Source: Camellia lanceoleosa (taxonomy: Eukaryota > Streptophyta > Magnoliopsida > Ericales > Theaceae). From it: DNA of 64,000 bases. The position numbers were made by a program, and so were the translations under genes. Positions 34,888 through 46,773 of the stretch are shown here, piece by piece; positions within the stretch are counted from its first letter, which is position 1; every line of letters starts with the position of its first letter. Below the pieces are notes generated by a model that saw only the letters and a program-made list of their open reading frames with translations, was not told the origin of the DNA and searched no databases. Location: the NCBI GenBank assembly GCA_025200525.1, contig CM045763.1:60591530-60655529 (forward strand), in the 5' to 3' direction.

Positions 34888-35920
34888 TTATACCAAGAGT
34901 ATAAGGGACACGAAATAACCATGGATAGTTAGTTAGGCCAAAACATTTAGGATAACTTAGTCGGAACAAATAATATTTTAAGTAGCAAAACTGAGATTAT
35001 GTAAATATATCATTTAGGTGGCAGAAACTGAAATACAGATTTTATGTAAATAAATAACCATAGCCACGGTACTGAATAGAACAGAACAGAGGTCACAGAA
35101 GTGACAGTTAGAACAGAGGTACGAATTCAAGAGGTGGCTCGTACGGATTCTAGAGGTGGCTCCCATAATAGTGTAGCACTTAGCTCCGCACAGCACTTTG
35201 CTCCGCACAAAACAGAGGTCAATGGATCCATGACAAACAGAGAACCACAAGGTGATCAAACACAGGTCAATGGTTATTTAAGTCCCCCAAGACGTGGGAC
35301 TTCCGTGGTGGTACTTACAAAACATAATTGTATATAAGGTCTTAGTCAAATATTCTTTAAAATATAAACAAACATACCCATGAGTTTCCTTTTAAGCAAA
35401 TATGGTTCAGAAATAAAACCACGTAACTGAAATCTTTATAAAACATAACTTTTATTAATATATTAATAAAATATACTTGTATAAAATAAATTTTGATAAG
35501 TCAAAATATAAGTAAAATATATATTGGTAACTCAAGGTATAATATAACTCACCTTAACTTTACCTTAACTTTAATACCTTACTCTTTCTTTCCACTATCA
35601 AAGACCCTCTCAACTTTCATTATTCTTTCCCTCCTCTCCTCTCTTTCTTTTCTTTCTTTCTCTCATTTTCCTTTTCTTTTACGCAGGTTGATCACCTTCT
35701 CCCTTAAATTGGGAGAGGAAGCCACCAGCCGGCTTACAAGTGGCGAACTCGAAAATTCACTCATTAATTCACTAAGATTTATACTTATCTTAATAGATAT
35801 TTAGGATAATTATATTTTGACATAATATTTTAATATAATTATATAAATAAATAATTCTTAATTAAATTACACTTTATCATATATCAACGAAAAATTAATT
35901 ATTTATTTTAGTATCACATA

Positions 35921-35921
<1 letters not shown>

Positions 35922-35969
<48 letters not shown>

Positions 35970-35970
35970 T
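35922..35970. repeat. ATT microsatellite
   Basis: About 16 ATT units in an AT-rich part of the solo LTR. Confidence 0.85.
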
Positions 35971-36245
35971 ATATTATCTATATTATTATTATTTATATTT
36001 TGATTCCTAAATTTTTAATAATTATATTATTTTACAAAATTACGAATAATAATATATAATAAATTATATATTTTCCGAACTGAGATTAAATAATATTAGT
36101 ATAAATTCTACAGAATAATTAAAAATCTGGGTTGTTACATTAAATCCATAATCCAATAGCTGCACCAAAGAAGTTAACAACTTATGCTCACAGTTATAAG
36201 CTATAATTTATAATCACTTTTCTACAACTTTACCAAACGGGGTCA

Positions 36246-37144
36246 AAGTAGTGGTGACTCTTCAATTATAATCTAATTATACTAATATACTAACGTTATC
36301 TTTGAAAAAAAAATTTTAAAAATTAAAATGATACATAACTCATATTTTATGTGCTAAAAAAATAATTAAAATGTTTTGTTTTAAAATAAATGGTCTACAT
36401 TAAAATGTTCACAACAAGATTTGCTCAAAATATAAATGGCCCTATGTGGTTTTAAAATTTTTAATCGTGTAACAAATGACTCTTTCATTAATTATTTATT
36501 AAGTTAATTAACAATTTTATTGTATTGAAGGAAAGTTAAGAAATTTTATTTTTTCTGATGAAATCTAATCTAAATTTCATATATAAGTGGAGAGATTTCA
36601 ACTCGTAATGGAAAATGATTTGGAGCCCTAATTTTCCTCCCCTAATCCCCCTAATTTCCTGTTTTGGCAACTGTTTCCTTTTTTTTTTTTTTTTCTTACT
36701 TGATATGGAAATTAGGAGATTAGGGGGAGGGAAATTAGGAGATTAGGGGGAGGGAAATTAAGGGGATGTAGCAAGACCCACTGGTAATCGTTTAGTGAGA
36801 TGTTGAAATTCTTACCAATCAAAATAATCCAATTGATTAACTTCAAAATGATTAACTAAAGACAATATAAGTAGTTCCCTTCAAGACTCTATTTTCTCCA
36901 TAAACCGCAATGCTTCATTTTGTTGGTCCTATGGGACCCCAAAATGCTGTTCCGAACTTTTCAACTCATAAGCCTTGAAAAGAAAAATACATAGGTAAAA
37001 AATTAACTTGATGAAAAATTGATAGACACACTAATAAATTATGCTTTGTTTTATAAAATTATGATAAATATAGTTTTGAACTAAAACCGTTTATTTTATA
37101 AAATTAAATACAATAAATTAATATGTTTATGGATGTCTAATTAA
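36246..37144. other. Intergenic with a small inverted and tandem AATTAGG repeat
   Basis: No gene. CCCCCTAATTTCC (about 36647) is inverted as GGAAATTAGGAG and then tandemly duplicated with GATTAGGGGGAGG (about 36707-36752), likely a short foldback element. The rest is AT-rich. Confidence 0.45.
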
Positions 37145-37795
37145 AGAGTGAATTACACTAATAGTCCCTATAGTTTGGGGCTTGTATAACTTTGGTCACT
37201 GATTTTTCAATTGTGACACATTTAATCCTAAATTTTGAATTTTGTTTCAAATAAGGACAATTGAAAATATCATTAGATTTTTCAAGAGTAAAATCGTCAA
37301 TTTGATAAAATATAAACTAATCTAACAAAAATAAATGTCAAACATATATTTTTGAATTTTAAAAAATTATTTCTACCCACTAAAAATAAAATTATGTAAA
37401 ATTGATAAGTCTTTTAGACATTTATTTATTTTTTTTACCAAATTAATTTTTATTATGTGTTTGGATAATGACCATGTAAAATTAATTTTTAAAAATTAAT
37501 CATGTAATTTTTATTAATTTTTATCAATTTTACATAATTTTATCATTGGTGGATAAAAATAATTTTTTAAAAATTAAAAATATTTTTTTGACATTTATTT
37601 TTGTCAAATTAGTTTATATTTTTATTTAACTAATGATTTTGCCCTTAAAATTAAACAATGATATCTTCAATTGTCCTTATTTGGAACAAGATTCAAAATT
37701 CAGGGTTAAATGTGTTACAATTGAAAAGTCAGGGATCAAAGTGACACGAGTTCCAAACTATAGGAACTGTTAGTGTAATTTGCCCTTAAACTAAT
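37145..37795. mobile_element. Long foldback MITE (about 650 bp)
   Basis: The left arm, AATTACACTAATAGTCCCTA then TAGTTTGG, matches the right arm in reverse complement (AATTACACTAACAGTTCCTA). Arms of about 300 bases share ATTTTGAATTTTGTTTCAAA-type blocks, AAATAAGGACAATTGAA and AAAATTATTTCTACCCACT-like inner sequence. A decayed relative lies near 44690-45150. Non-coding. Confidence 0.7.
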
Positions 37796-37888
37796 CTTTT
37801 CCATATATTGTCTTTCCTTTGAGGTTTGCGAAATAAATAGTTCAGATCACTATTGTAGTGCTTTACGAAACACATAAAATAAAAACCT

Positions 37889-38349
37889 CAAGCCTTGTTT
37901 GTTTGGCAAATTAGATTGGATTTTGGCAAATTAGATTGGATGAGATTATAAATACGGTGGAATTGAATAAAGAGATTATTAGTGTGGCAATGTTAAATTA
38001 GAAACGTAAGATAAAGCGTGCTTGTTTGTGAACTACTGTAGTAGTACTAGTTAGTTTAAAATTAAATATATAAAATTACCTAAAAATCATCACATATAAT
38101 ATAATTTTGTTGATTTTGTAAAGTCGAGGACAAACAAAACATGGGTATTTTTAACCATCAATTTGTATGAAGAGATTAACAATCTGAACCCTCCCATAAG
38201 AATGTTAATCTCATCATGAGAAGTGATTCATACTCTTATAAAATTGCTAAATCCATTTCATTTTGTTTTACACAAATATGGGTTTAATGAGTCTCACAAA
38301 TTGATAATTCAATCCTATTCCTAAAATCCCAATCAAACATGGCCTAAGA
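37889..38349. repeat. TIR element (GCCTTGTTTGTTTGGC / CAAACATGGCC)
   Basis: The left AAGCCTTGTTTGTTTGGCAA pairs with the right end (reverse complement TTAGGCCATGTTTGATTGGG). A 22-bp tandem repeat (TTGGCAAATTAGATTGGA) is present at the left end. Interior non-coding. Confidence 0.5.
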
Positions 38350-38447
38350 GTTATGGAGGAGATAGTGTAGGGAACTGCTCCCATATTGATTAGCAAGCCG
38401 ATATTGTTCGTGTGTGTGTGTCTCTCTCTGGGGAGGGGAGGGGGGTT

Positions 38448-39799
38448 TGTAACGCCCCACTCCCGGGTCGTTAAACACACTAAAATAACCTAAAAAAAAT
38501 ACAAGTTTTGCTCCCAAAAATAATAACTATAAAATTGCCTCCAAATTGTACCGTATTCTCCAAAATATTTTACAATCCATTTATCTCCGAAATAAATAAT
38601 ATTACAACTATTTTCAAATTTAATAATTACAGTGGTCGGTCCCAAATCTCTTTATTAATAAATCTTTATAATCTCAATTTTGATCTCCACTAAAATTTGC
38701 TCCGTACCTGAAAAATAAATTAATTCGGAAAGTATATAATATGACACGAATACAAGGCTCAAATACAAAATAAATTAATAGGAATCCAACAATTTATGAC
38801 ATTAAATCAACGATACGATAATCAAACAATTTACCAAATTGCACAATAAATCAACCATAATTTATCTAGGACCAAATACTCAATCCTGCTCAGTATATGA
38901 CCAGTGAATAAATTTATTTATTCACCCACCTCACCCAAGCTCCACGCTTATCCGAGCATATTGGTATAAACAATTAATAAGATTCACTCGATCCATGTAC
39001 GGAGTATTTCCATGTTATTCAGTCAGACAAATCGCCATTTTAACATTGAAATATTTGTAGAAAATTTTACCAAATGATCAGAATATCAACGATTCGATAA
39101 CAAATGATTTTACCATAATAATCAAGTGGATTACAAATTGAGGATAATTTAAAATAGAGAACTCTTTGCAAAGAGATTTAAATAGAGCATATTGTATACA
39201 ATCCGAATGTACCTCAAAATAATTAATTCCATCACCATAAATCTGAAATAACTCCATAGATCTCCAAAAATAGCTTTGATCAAACTTTTAAAACATAAAG
39301 TATGTATAATTTAATAAAATCGACAACTCTCAATTTATTTATTTTATAAAATACTCATTTTCACTCAAAATACTCGCATATCTAATCTTGATATTTCTAC
39401 TCTACATAATTTATGAGAAGATGAGAGCAGATATAGAGAATGAATGAAGAAGAAGAAGGGAATGTGAGGAACTCTTCCCATTCGGTTAGTTTATAGAAGA
39501 AATAAAGGAGAGAGAAGATAAAAAAATTAAAATAAATGAAATGAAGGAATGGTGGGTTTGGGGATATTGTGGGTGTTATCCACGGCTTTTTTCTTTTTTT
39601 TCTTCATGTGATGGGGAATGGTAAGATTTATTATTAAATGAGAATAAATAATAATATGATAGATATAAAAGAGATGAGATAAATATAAATAAATAATTTA
39701 AAATTAAATTTTTATCTAAAAATCTCACAAATAAATTATTATAATAAACCACCAATACCACTCACTAAATATTAATACCTCAAAATACGGGATGTTACA
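38448..39799 (-). mobile_element. LTR, left copy (3' LTR of a minus-strand element)
   Basis: 1352 bases bounded by TGTAACGCC and GGATGTTACA. It is colinear and highly similar to 40029-41361. The element reads on the minus strand, so this is the 3' LTR. An AT-rich body with many TTTATTTATTC phrases and short non-significant frames. Confidence 0.85.
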
Positions 39800-40028
39800 A
39801 TCTTTCCCCCTTAAAATAATTTCGTCCTCGAAATTCCAATCCGTAATGCTCCAAAATTTAATCTCAACTAAAACTCTAAATAACACGGTTCCGCTACACA
39901 CTCTGATATAAAAATAATTTTTTTTTTTTTTCATCTTAAATATCAACACCCTGCTTTTTTTTTTTTTTTTTCGCCCGCCACCCAACAGATCTCATGTAAG
40001 ACCTAATCCCTACGCTCTGATACCATTT
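39800..40028 (-). mobile_element. 229-bp interior with tRNA-iMet primer-binding site
   Basis: On the minus strand the interior begins just inside the right LTR with AAATGGTATCAGAGCG. TGGTATCAGAGC is the standard primer-binding site for plant initiator tRNA-Met. It ends with AAGGGGGAAAGA, a good polypurine tract, beside the left LTR. Nothing between can encode gag or pol. Confidence 0.85.
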
Positions 40029-41361
40029 TGTAACGTCCCACTCCCGGGGTCGTTAAATACACTAAAATAGCCTCAAAAAAATACAAGTTTTGCTCCCAAA
40101 AATAATAACTACAAAATTGCCTCCAAATTGTACCGTATTCTCCAAAATATTCTACAGTACATTTATCTCCGAAATAAACAATATTACAACTGTCTCCAAA
40201 TTTAATAATTACAGTGGTGGGTCCCAAATCTCTTTATTAATAAATCTTTCTAATCTCAATTTTGATCTCCGCTAAAATTTGCTCTGCACCTGAAAAATAA
40301 ATTAATTTGGGAAGTATACAATACGACATGAATACAAGGCTCGAATACAGAATAAATTAACAGAAATCTAACAATTTATGACATTAAATCAACGATACGA
40401 TAATCAAGCATTTTACCAAATTGCACAACAAATCAATCATAATTTATTTAGGACCAAATACCCGGTTCTACTCAGTACATGACTAGTGAATAAATTTATT
40501 TATTCACCCACCTCACCCAAGCTCCATGCTTATATAGACATATTGGTGTAAACAATTAATAAAATTTACTCAATTCATGTATGGAGTATTTTCATGTCAT
40601 TCAGTCAGACAAATCACAATTTTAACACTGAAATATTTGTAGAGAATTTTACCAAATGATCAGAATATCAACGATTCGACAACAAATGATTTTACCACAA
40701 TAATCAAGTGGATTACAAATTGAGGATAATTTAAAATAGAGAACTCTTTGCAAAGAGATTTAAATAGAGCATATTGTATATAATCCGAATTTACCTCAAA
40801 ATAATTAAATCTGAAATTGCTCCATGGATCTCCAAAAATAGTTTTGATCAAACTTTTAAAACATAAAGTATGTATAATTTAATAAAATCTACAACTCTCA
40901 ATTTATTTATTTTATAAAATATACATTTTCACTCTAAATACTCTCGTATCTAATCTTGATATTTCTATTCTACATAATTTATGAAAAGATGAGAGCAGAT
41001 GCTGAGAATGAATGAAGAAGAAGAAAAGAATGTGAGGAACTCTTCTCACGCAGTTAGTTTATAGAAGAAATAAAGGAGAGAAAAGATAAAAAAATTAAAA
41101 TAAATGAAATGATGGAATGGTTGGTTTGGGGATATTGTGGGTGTTACCCACCGTTTTTTTTTTCTTCATGTGATGGGGAATGATAAGATTTATTATTAAA
41201 TGAGAATAAACAATTATATAATAGATATAAAAGAGATAAGATAAATACAAATAAATAATTTAAAATTAAATTCTTATCTAAAAATCTCACCACTAAATTA
41301 TTATAATAAACCACCAATACCACTCACTAAATATTAATACCTCAAAATACGGGGTGTTACA
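40029..41361 (-). mobile_element. LTR, right copy (5' LTR of a minus-strand element)
   Basis: 1333 bases bounded by TGTAACGTCCC and GGGTGTTACA. GGTT precedes the left LTR (38444-38447) and follows this one (41362-41365), a possible 4-base target duplication. Small indels separate the two LTRs (for example the CCATCACCATAA stretch near 39230 is missing here). Confidence 0.85.
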
Positions 41362-41669
41362 GGTTGGGCAATTTGACATGCATTATGAATTTGGAGAAAT
41401 TGAAATTCAGTAGAAGTTTGTAAACCAAAAAAAAAAAATTCAAATCAGTGATATACTTTATCAGTTTAATAATTAAAATCATATATATATATATTTTTTA
41501 TTTTATCAGTTTAATAATTAAAATCATATATATATATTTTTTTTATAAATTTGTAAATACTATCACTGGATTGTAGTTTTTCCTATGAATTTTCAAATAG
41601 CAATAAAATGATAATCGATGCCTGCCAATAATGGTGGTCATTCACTTGGTCAGGCCAGCACTACCTAAT

Positions 41670-42121
41670 AAGGGGTTGTTTGGGAAGTGGATTTGGGTGA
41701 GTTTAGGACTAAAATAACTACAAAAAACAAAAGGGAAAAGTTAGGAATCATGAAAATTTTGTCATGAAAATGATCATGAAAAATTTATGATCCTTGGATT
41801 ACCTTGGTTAGTGTGGTGCTTTATTCTAAGTGTAATCCAAAGGTCACAAAGCTTTTATGATTATTTTCATGAAAAAATTTTCATGATACCTAGCATTGTT
41901 GAAAAGAAAATAGATTTTTTAGCTCCAATAAGACAAAATATCATATTTAACTCATAATCATTACATTATTTCTTTTACAAAAAGGCTAAAAAAGCTAAAA
42001 AAACCAAAAGCTAAAAAAACCAAAAGCCCTTCCCAAACCAGACATTTTAGCCACAAGTTAAAATAGCCAAAAAAGCTAAAAAGTAAAAAAAAAGCCGACC
42101 CACTTCCCAAACCAAGCCTAA
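41670..42121. mobile_element. TIR element containing a nested 160-bp foldback
   Basis: The left GGGGTTGTTTGGGAAGTGG and the right end (reverse complement TTAGGCTTGGTTTGGGAAGT) form the TIR. Inside at about 41738-41896 a second palindrome with arms GTTAGGAATCATGAAAATTT and GCTAGGTATCATGAAAATTT is a separate foldback element. Related elements lie at 20038-20291 and 18037. Confidence 0.6.
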
Positions 42122-42439
42122 GAGATTTTGTGTCTACCCAATCCTGCACGGCCCAAACATCGGGCCTATAAAATCATTCCAAGCCCAATCCTAAATAAAT
42201 TATAATTCACAAATCTGCTATTAAACCATATACATAACCTATTAAAAAAACGCCAAATATGCTTTCATAAATAAACAAAGGCTTATAAAGCAACTAGCTT
42301 TTATAAAGATTCAATACCATATTAATTAAAACATTACAAATTTTTTTAAACCAAACACATTCCATAGCAGCTGTGTACTCGGAGAGTTCAACAATAGCAT
42401 TTGTAGAATGTATATATTTTAGTACTCATTTTTCTTAGA

Positions 42440-43028
42440 AAAACTAAAAATGAAGTTTGACATGGATAGGCCCATAAAGACCACAGCCCACAGTGAACGG
42501 ACCCAAACCCACCATTTAGACCCCATTGCATAACCCGGGTAGTAAAACCAGCCTGAGTGGAGGCCAATGAGGCAGAAGGCCAATGATACTCGGACACATG
42601 GCGGGTGCAGAACGGGCCATGTCAGCAGACAAAGATCTGCAAAGTAATTGCCACAACACATCACCATTAATGCGGCCCATCACAGCATTTATTGCAACAA
42701 CACCTCTCAGTCGGAATGGCACCCCCTCACCCTGAACAAGGTAAACCACGGCACAAGCTTTGTGGGAAGGTCGAGCAGCGAAAAGTGAAATGATTACCAA
42801 AGGATATAAGCAAAGTTGGAAGACAAGAAGAAGGTTAAGTTTTCCTATCTCTCTCTCTCTCTCTCTCTACATTGTCTACTTCCCCTTCTAATTCACACAC
42901 CGGAGGGTTCGCCGGGGGACTACCCCGTTCCCCGTTGGACTTGTTTGCAGGTCTTCCAGTGGGCTTCATCGTTTGGGAGTGGGCTTGAGGAGCTTGGATC
43001 GATCCAGTCCATCTATTGCGAACGAACA
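42440..43028 (+). mobile_element. Probable solo LTR of a Ty3/gypsy (Tat-type) element
   Basis: GC-richer than its flanks. A TATA-like GGATATAAGC lies at about 42802-42811 and a CT microsatellite at about 42848-42867. A CCGGAGGGTTCGCCGGGGGA segment followed by TTTGCAGGTCTTCC strongly resembles the R/U5 part of plant Tat LTRs. It seems to end GAACGAACA near 43028 with no primer-binding site after it. The left boundary is approximate and no target duplication was found. Confidence 0.45.
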
Positions 43029-44190
43029 GTATCATCAAAGTTCATAAAGTTAAGAGTTTTGCATTGCAGAAGGATCCACGAAGTAAAAGAACAAAATGTA
43101 TTACCTGAGTGTAATATATATATCTGTTCATAAAGTTAATATATATCTGTTCAAATTCCAACAAAATGGTATATATATGTATTTCAATATATTAAATAAA
43201 TTAAAAATGTTAGGGCCGGGTTGGGCCAGGCCAAAATGAGATTTCCCAAACCGAACCTATTAATTAATTGGATTAAAAAAATCAACCTAGCCCAGTCTTA
43301 TGGACTAAAATAATATTACCAAATCCTAAAAAAATAGGATTGGAGTGGGCGGGTTAAGCGGGCTAGTGCACCGATACCCACCCCTACCTGCTAGTGCTTT
43401 GCTTTCATATCAGCCACTACTTTTTAAATTCTCTCAAATTTAAAATGTGATGTGTTAAGTTTGGCTCCGATGATTTCAATAGTTTATTTTATAAAATCTT
43501 TCATATATATTATCTATAAAAAAATATTAAATCTATTTAATAATTATATATTTTTTAATTTTATTATATTTATTTTATATATTTTTAAAAATGAACCATC
43601 TCTAGTCACAACTGGGTGGTACATTTAAAAAAAAAAAAAAAGAAGGTTAAACACAATTATATTAAGATAAACAAATAACATACATGAAAAGAACAACAGT
43701 AAAGTCCCAAAGAACCAAACAAAAAATCTAACACAAAATATAAACAACAAAATACAAAAGTTGTCAAAAAAATCAGTCACAACTCAGAAAAACCACCTGT
43801 ACGGACATAAAAAATAATGTATTTGATAATGAAGAAATCCAAAGAAGAAGATGACTTGAACTATCACGCGATCGCCATCTACAAGACAAAACACTGACAT
43901 CCATAGCTGGGGATCTTCCGACATCCAAGTCAGTCCTCCAATATTATCAAAATATTTAATGGACAAAATCATAGAGAGAAATCATGTACCTCAACCCATG
44001 GTGGTGTTGCCTATTTATAATATCTAGTGACTCGCCTAACAAGTAGTTTGAATATTCTAGATGTCCTATCTCTAGTTGTTTAGGACTCCTATATCGATAA
44101 GATTTAATCTCCTAATGAGTTTTTCATAACACAAAACACTAATACCGTGTTTGATAAGGATTTGACAACTGCAATACACGTGATAATTCA
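43029..44190. other. Intergenic, decayed repeats
   Basis: Phrases at 43210-43390 (GGGCCGGGTTGGGCCAGGCC, CCGATACCCACCCC) resemble the GC-rich ends of hAT-type MITEs, but the partner end is not certain. An A run at about 43629-43641 begins an AT-rich stretch. No gene. Confidence 0.35.
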
Positions 44191-44193
44191 TAA

Positions 44194-44335
44194 TTACACC
44201 ACGTGACAGTATCAGGACCCATATAATTCCTTTGATTATTTTTATTCCCTCTCAATTGCCCGTAATTACACCACATGACAGTATCGGAACCCACATAATT
44301 CCTTTGATTATTTTTATTCCCTCTCAATTGCTCGT
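44194..44335. repeat. 71-bp tandem duplication
   Basis: ATTACACCACGTGACAGTAT and ATTACACCACATGACAGTAT begin two adjacent units, each ending in TTATTCCCTCTCAATTGC. Non-coding. Confidence 0.75.
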
Positions 44336-44689
44336 TATTATTTTGATAAAAAAAATCGTGTAATATTGCCTAACTATAACAATATATGGGCGCTAGGGCT
44401 CATTCCAATAATGTCTAACCTATTCCAAAAATACCTATACCTAGATGATGATCATGTAATATGTGGCTGTTTTTGTTGATATTTTTTTTTATGGTTATCA
44501 TGTAATAAATAGTTTTATTTGTTGTTAACAGATATTTTTTGATGATTATCATGTAATTGATACTTATTAGGTTTTCATTTATTTATTTATTTATTTTATG
44601 TATAATCGATATGTTTAATATATAAAATATTTTTAGTTTTAAATTTTTTGATTTAATAGATTGGTTTAATAATGATATCAAAATTGTTG

Positions 44690-45150
44690 CCATGTTTGAC
44701 TTTTAAAAAAAATGGAAACTAATTTAACGAAAATAAATATAAAAAAATATTTTAAAAAATTATTTCTACTCTCCCAAAAGATAAAATTATATAAAAATAA
44801 TGTATTTTTTTAATTTCATTTCACCAATTTAATTTTTAGTTTATTAGAAATTTTTTCTTAAAATAGATTCTAACAAACTAAACCAAATAGAACTTTATAA
44901 CTAAGAAAGTTTAAGTATTATTCATTAATAAAAAGGCCATTACATTTTTAACAACATACAAAATAACTAACACAAAATAAGTTGTATGTCGACTTTGCCA
45001 TTGAAATAGATCGTTTGCAAAGAAAAAACCATCTTTGATTATTCTTATTTGGATCAAGATTCAAAATTTAAAATCAAATCTATTATAATTAAAAAATTAA
45101 AAATTAAAATAATACAAATTTCAAACTATAGGGACGGTTAGAATAATTCG
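44690..45150. repeat. Decayed relative of the 37145-37795 foldback
   Basis: Shares AATTATTTCTACTC, TTATTTGGATCAAGATTCAA and CAAACTATAGGGACGGTTAG with that MITE in the same order, but with many changes. The outer left arm is hard to trace. Confidence 0.4.
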
Positions 45151-45426
45151 GCCCAAGAAGTTTATCACGACGGTTAGTGTAATTTGGCCCAAGAAGTTTG
45201 CCACAGCAAAAAGTGTTTGTAACTCATTAACTTTTAGCAACTGTAAAGTGTCATTTCAAAAAATGTGCAAAACTCAAAAGCTTTATCGACCTAATAGTAC
45301 CATCACAAAAAATAAAAAAAAATAAAAAAAAATGTGCAACAATCAAAACAATTAGGGACGGTTAAGTGTCCAGCCAAATAATCATATAATTTTTTTTATA
45401 CGATACTATTAAATTAAATTAATATG

Positions 45427-45925
45427 TCTATATTATTAATAAAGGGAACACCTTAGTTTCCTAAAGCCATCCTCCACTTTAATGTTTAGTGTCCATTTTG
45501 TCATTAAAAAAAAAAATAAAATAAAATAAAATAATAATAATGGGTATGAGACTTGAACTATAAACGAATAGTATTATTATTTGAATTAAACACAAAATAT
45601 ATAATAAATATATATTTTTTATTTTTATTTATTTAAATTGCACATGCATTGTGTGTGCCAATCGTTAGAGTATATATATACTATTGATAAAGGGAACAAC
45701 TTAGTTGGTGTCGTGAAGCCATCTTCCACTTTAATGCCAAGTGTCCATTTTGTCATTAAAAATAAAAATGAAAAACCATTAGACAAATAATGGGTATAAG
45801 ACTAGAACTATGGATAAATAGTACTCTAACCCTTGAATCAAACACAATATATATGATAAATATTTTATTTATTTATACTTATTTAAATTACATACGCATT
45901 GCATGTGCCAATCACCATTATATTA
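45427..45925. mobile_element. Two tandem Helitron-like copies (about 240 bp each)
   Basis: TCTATATTATTAATAAAGGG (45427) and ATACTATTGATAAAGGGAAC (about 45675) begin two similar units that share ATCNTCCACTTTAATG and AGTGTCCATTTTGTCATTAA. TCTATAYTATTAATAAAGG matches the 5' end style of plant non-autonomous Helitrons. The first copy ends with a possible hairpin GCACATGCATTGTGTGTGC followed by a short tail near TTAG, in the position of the Helitron 3' hairpin and CTRR. The second copy has CATACGCATTGCATGTGCC in the same place. Tandem Helitrons are known. Ends are imperfect. Confidence 0.4.
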
Positions 45926-46079
45926 AACTCAAAGTGTATCTTACCATTGAAATTCCGCCATATCTAGAAACCTTTTCTTGCATCTTTAGTTGGTTGCTTC
46001 AACTGTGGGTTTACATTAATCTAATGTGACAGAGATAGGCATATATTTTTATAACTTTTTATTGATTTCTATATGAGAG

Positions 46080-46704
46080 GGTAATTTATATGGATAAATT
46101 GGGCCACACGAAGGGCCAGGCGATGGGCCGTAGTAAGGGCTGGTAGCTTAGTCTTGGGCCAGGCTAGCACCAACCCAGTCAGCTGTGTCATTGAGACTTG
46201 GACCTAGCTGTTTAAAGGAAGTTCTGTAATAGACTGAGGTAACATCAATTAAGAGGGCCGAGTCAAGCTTAACTCGGTAAAGCACCATCTTTATCATGGT
46301 TTTGCTGAGAGTAGAGCAGAGCCAAGTTAGTTCGGTTGACCGCGTCAACAGTTGAGGTAAAACCATCTCACTTGGTTAGCCGTGAATGACTGTTATCAGG
46401 ATAAGTATTATCCTTGGGAGTGTGATTCCTAGTAGAAAGAATAAGAGTTCTAATAGCAGTGTGCCAGGCAGAATCTATAAAAGCTCATAGTAGGACCTAT
46501 GCACAGATATTGGAATTTTTACTCTCAAATACACAGAGTTTTTGTGCCTATTGTCTATTTGCTAACTTACGCGTCGGAGGCGTTTTTGGCACACGTCCGC
46601 CGGCTAGCTCACGTTTGTGTTTTCAGGTAGCAAAGCGATGGCATTTGGAGGAGTGCAAACTTGATCAACGGGATTATACGAGAAGATTATTCTGTGCTCG
46701 TACA
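46080..46704 (+). mobile_element. 5' LTR of a Tat-lineage Ty3/gypsy element
   Basis: Ends with TGCTCGTACA at 46704, directly before the primer-binding site. It contains a TATA box (CTATAAAAGC, 46475-46484) and GC-richer sequence than the host flank. The left boundary is uncertain: TGTGACAGAG at 46025 and the GGGCCACACGAAGGGCC region at about 46100 are both candidates. The 3' LTR is not in the window because other elements are nested downstream. Confidence 0.6.
46476..46482 (+). promoter_or_regulatory. LTR TATA box
   Basis: TATAAAA in the 5' LTR about 230 bases before its end, a usual place for the retrotransposon Pol II promoter. Confidence 0.5.
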
Positions 46705-46724
46705 ATTGGCGCTGTCTATGGAAA
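46705..46724 (+). other. Primer-binding site of the Tat element
   Basis: ATTGGCGCTGTCTATGGAAA sits immediately after the LTR end. Plant Tat/gypsy elements typically carry ATTGGCGCCGTCTGTGG here; this copy has a few substitutions. Confidence 0.65.
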
Positions 46725-46773
46725 TTTTACAGAGAACAAATGTTTTGATCGAGTTTTCCTTCGATTAATTTCA

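Larger units (their letters stand above)
33550..36139 (-). mobile_element. Solo LTR (TGTAAC...GTGACA) with exact TTAAA target duplication
   Basis: Read on the minus strand it starts TGTAACAACCCAG and ends AGGTCGTGACA. The 5-bp sequence TTAAA lies on both sides (33545-33549 and 36140-36144). There is no second LTR, PBS or polypurine tract, so this is a solo LTR left by recombination. It is about 2.6 kb long, but about 1 kb of that is a copia integrase fragment with a flanking 57-bp duplication; without it the LTR would be about 1.6 kb. It sits inside the TIR element at 31987-36245. An ATT microsatellite occupies about 35922-35970. Confidence 0.75.
31987..36245. mobile_element. TIR element with captured leader-like sequence, split by a solo LTR
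   Basis: The left end GGCCCTGTTTGGTAAAACTT and the right end (reverse complement GACCCCGTTTGGTAAAGTTG) form an inverted repeat. Subtracting the solo LTR at 33550-36139 leaves about 1.67 kb. Inside are a gene-5'-end-like segment (32240-32640, with CT and CA microsatellites and several ATGs), an AT-rich minisatellite (32790-33300) and an AT-rich tail. The superfamily is uncertain because no target duplication is clear. The 66-residue frame at 32412-32612 has no domain I recognise. Confidence 0.5.

Noticed and set aside
42516..42800. Overlapping minus-strand frames of 67-94 residues
   Set aside because: They lie inside a probable solo LTR and resemble no protein family.
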